Origin: Apilactobacillus waqarii
GTDB taxonomy: Bacteria; Bacillota; Bacilli; Lactobacillales; Lactobacillaceae
Reading direction: 5' to 3'
Assembly (NCBI RefSeq): GCF_019061205.1
Contig: NZ_JAHQYH010000002.1
Location: 1-64,000, forward strand
Length of the DNA stretch: 64,000 bases
Made by a program: the position numbers and the translations under genes. Shown here in pieces: positions 62,760-64,000 of the stretch (within the stretch, counting starts at the first letter, position 1; each line of letters begins with the position of its first letter). The notes under the pieces were generated by a model. The model searched no databases. It saw only the letters and a program-made list of their open reading frames with translations, and was not told the origin of the DNA.

Positions 62760-64000
62760 ATGGCAAGAAGTCCATTTGATCCATTTAACGATGATTTTGA
62801 CAGAATTTTTAATCAATTTTTAGGCGACGAAGGAAGTCCAAATACTCAACGTCGATACATGATTAATGGTCAAGAAGTTACCCCAGAACAACTAGAACAA
62901 TTAAGAAAAAGTGGTCAATTGCAAGGTGGCCAACCTAATACCCAACAAAAAGCTGCATCTAATAAAGGAGGAATTCTTGAAAAGTTAGGTCGAAACTTAA
63001 CTCAAGAAGCTAGAGATAATAAGCTAGACCCAGTAATTGGAAGAGACAAGGAAATCCAAGAAACTGCTGAAGTATTATCTAGAAGAATCAAGAATAACCC
63101 CGTATTAGTTGGTGACGCCGGTGTCGGTAAGACTGCTGTTGTTGAAGGTTTAGCTCAAGCAATTGTTAAGGGTGATGTACCTGCATCAATTAAGAATAAG
63201 GAAGTTATCAGTATTGATATTTCCGGTCTAGAAGCTGGAACACAATACCGTGGTAGTTTCGAAGAAAATATTCAAAACTTAATTAAGGAAGTCCAAGAAA
63301 AGGGAAACGTTATCTTATTCTTCGACGAAATTCACCAAATTTTAGGTGCTGGTAATGCCGGTGACGAAAGTGGATCCAAGGGATTAGCAGATATTATCAA
63401 ACCTGCGTTATCTCGTGGTGAAATTACTGTTATTGGTGCTACTACCCAAGATGAATACAGAAATACAATTCTAAAGGATGCTGCTTTGTCACGTCGTTTC
63501 AACGAAGTGCAAATTAAGGCTCCAAATGAAGAAACTACTTTAGAAATCTTGAAGGGCATTCGTCCACTATATGAAGAACACCACAATGTGATTTTACCTG
63601 ACGAAGTGTTGAAAGCTGCTGTAGATTACTCAGTTCAATACATTCCACAAAGAAGTCTACCTGACAAGGCCATTGACTTAGTAGATATGACTGCTGCACA
63701 TTTGGCTGCGCAACACCCAGTCGTAGATCAAAAGCAAATCGAAGACGAAATTGAAGCTGAAAAGAAAGCGCAAGAAGATGCGGCATCTAAGGAAGATTAT
63801 GAATCAGCATTAAATCACAAGAATAAGATTGAAGAACTACAAAAGCAAATCGACAACAAGAGTGACGAAAAGAAAGTTACTGCAACCGTCAACGATGTTG
63901 CTGAGTCAGTTGAAAGATTGACTGGTGTTCCGGTTGCTAAGATGAGCAGCACTGACATCGAAAGATTAAAGACAATGGGCGACCGTCTAAAGGGCAAGGT
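62760..64000 (+). CDS. clpL: Clp-family AAA+ chaperone ClpL, N-terminal part (continues beyond window)
   Basis: ATP-dependent unfoldase/disaggregase for heat and acid stress. The N-terminal part [17 protein letters not shown] with [18 protein letters not shown] is the short ClpL-type region, lacking the double Clp-N repeat of ClpC and the zinc finger of ClpE. The first AAA+ module has Walker A GDAGVGKT from residue 118 and Walker [10 protein letters not shown] coiled-coil middle region starts near 335 ([21 protein letters not shown]). The window ends before the second AAA+ domain. Control by CtsR agrees with the box upstream. ClpE cannot be fully excluded. Confidence 0.85.
   Translation, partial: MARSPFDPFNDDFDRIFNQFLGDEGSPNTQRRYMINGQEVTPEQLEQLRKSGQLQGGQPNTQQKAASNKGGILEKLGRNLTQEARDNKLDPVIGRDKEIQETAEVLSRRIKNNPVLVGDAGVGKTAVVEGLAQAIVKGDVPASIKNKEVISIDISGLEAGTQYRGSFEENIQNLIKEVQEKGNVILFFDEIHQILGAGNAGDESGSKGLADIIKPALSRGEITVIGATTQDEYRNTILKDAALSRRFNEVQIKAPNEETTLEILKGIRPLYEEHHNVILPDEVLKAAVDYSVQYIPQRSLPDKAIDLVDMTAAHLAAQHPVVDQKQIEDEIEAEKKAQEDAASKEDYESALNHKNKIEELQKQIDNKSDEKKVTATVNDVAESVERLTGVPVAKMSSTDIERLKTMGDRLKGK

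Noticed and set aside
1-64000. CRISPR arrays, prophage modules, transposases, tRNA and rRNA genes
   Set aside because: No regularly spaced repeats, integrase or transposase motifs, terminal inverted repeats of IS type, or tRNA/rRNA-like sequences were seen in the read-through.

Overview
The window is a gene-dense, AT-rich stretch of a low-GC Gram-positive genome, almost certainly a member of the Lactobacillaceae. Support comes from strong GGAGG ribosome-binding sites, RexAB instead of RecBCD, T-box and PyrR leaders, CtsR and GlnR-type operators, a ClpL-type chaperone, PepC-family cysteine peptidases, manganese catalase, and heavy use of CTA and TTA leucine codons. An acetaldehyde dehydrogenase that lacks the alcohol dehydrogenase half of AdhE hints at the heterofermentative, possibly fructophilic, branch (Apilactobacillus, Fructilactobacillus or Fructobacillus relatives). 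That placement is inference. No rRNA, tRNA, CRISPR array, prophage or insertion sequence was seen.

Layout. 1-3165: the end of a class III aminotransferase and two tandem C1 cysteine peptidases. 3166-8958: an amino-acid operon (argG, argH, a fused binding-protein/permease and its ATPase) behind three consecutive T-box leaders. argG carries an in-frame TAG. 9032-10975: two small genes and homoserine dehydrogenase. 11376-14953: a fourth T-box, a 14-codon ORF with an ideal Shine-Dalgarno, an amidohydrolase and an OppA lipoprotein. 14960-22658: a baeRF-like protein, cardiolipin synthase, pyrFE under a PyrR attenuator, two transporters, and three paralogous small membrane proteins. 22676-29917: a cell-wall amidase, a zinc-type ABC pair, a lipoprotein, a GH25 lysozyme with a 210-residue basic tail, a TetR regulator and a LepA paralogue broken by an in-frame TAA. 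29932-38455: sugar and redox genes, fluoride channels, a purine permease and small hypotheticals. 38601-45228: two near-duplicate amino-acid permeases, a PucR regulator, small proteins and Mn catalase. 45587-52920: rexB-rexA. 52926-64000: an ABC-2 exporter whose ATPase has no normal start codon, the ALDH-only AdhE relative, a YeiH exporter, a MarR/MFS efflux pair, a GlnR-type amino-acid transporter, and the start of clpL.

How it fits together: the window is rich in amino-acid and peptide acquisition (two fused SBP-permease systems, OppA, two APC permeases, two PepC-type peptidases), and much of it sits under RNA or nitrogen control. The most unusual region is the triple T-box before argGH. 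Its first two modules end in intrinsic terminators. The third has none and is laid out so that the strand of its antiterminator can pair with the argG Shine-Dalgarno. A consensus ParB site (parS) at 1171 and two degenerate copies suggest the window may lie in the origin-proximal part of the chromosome.
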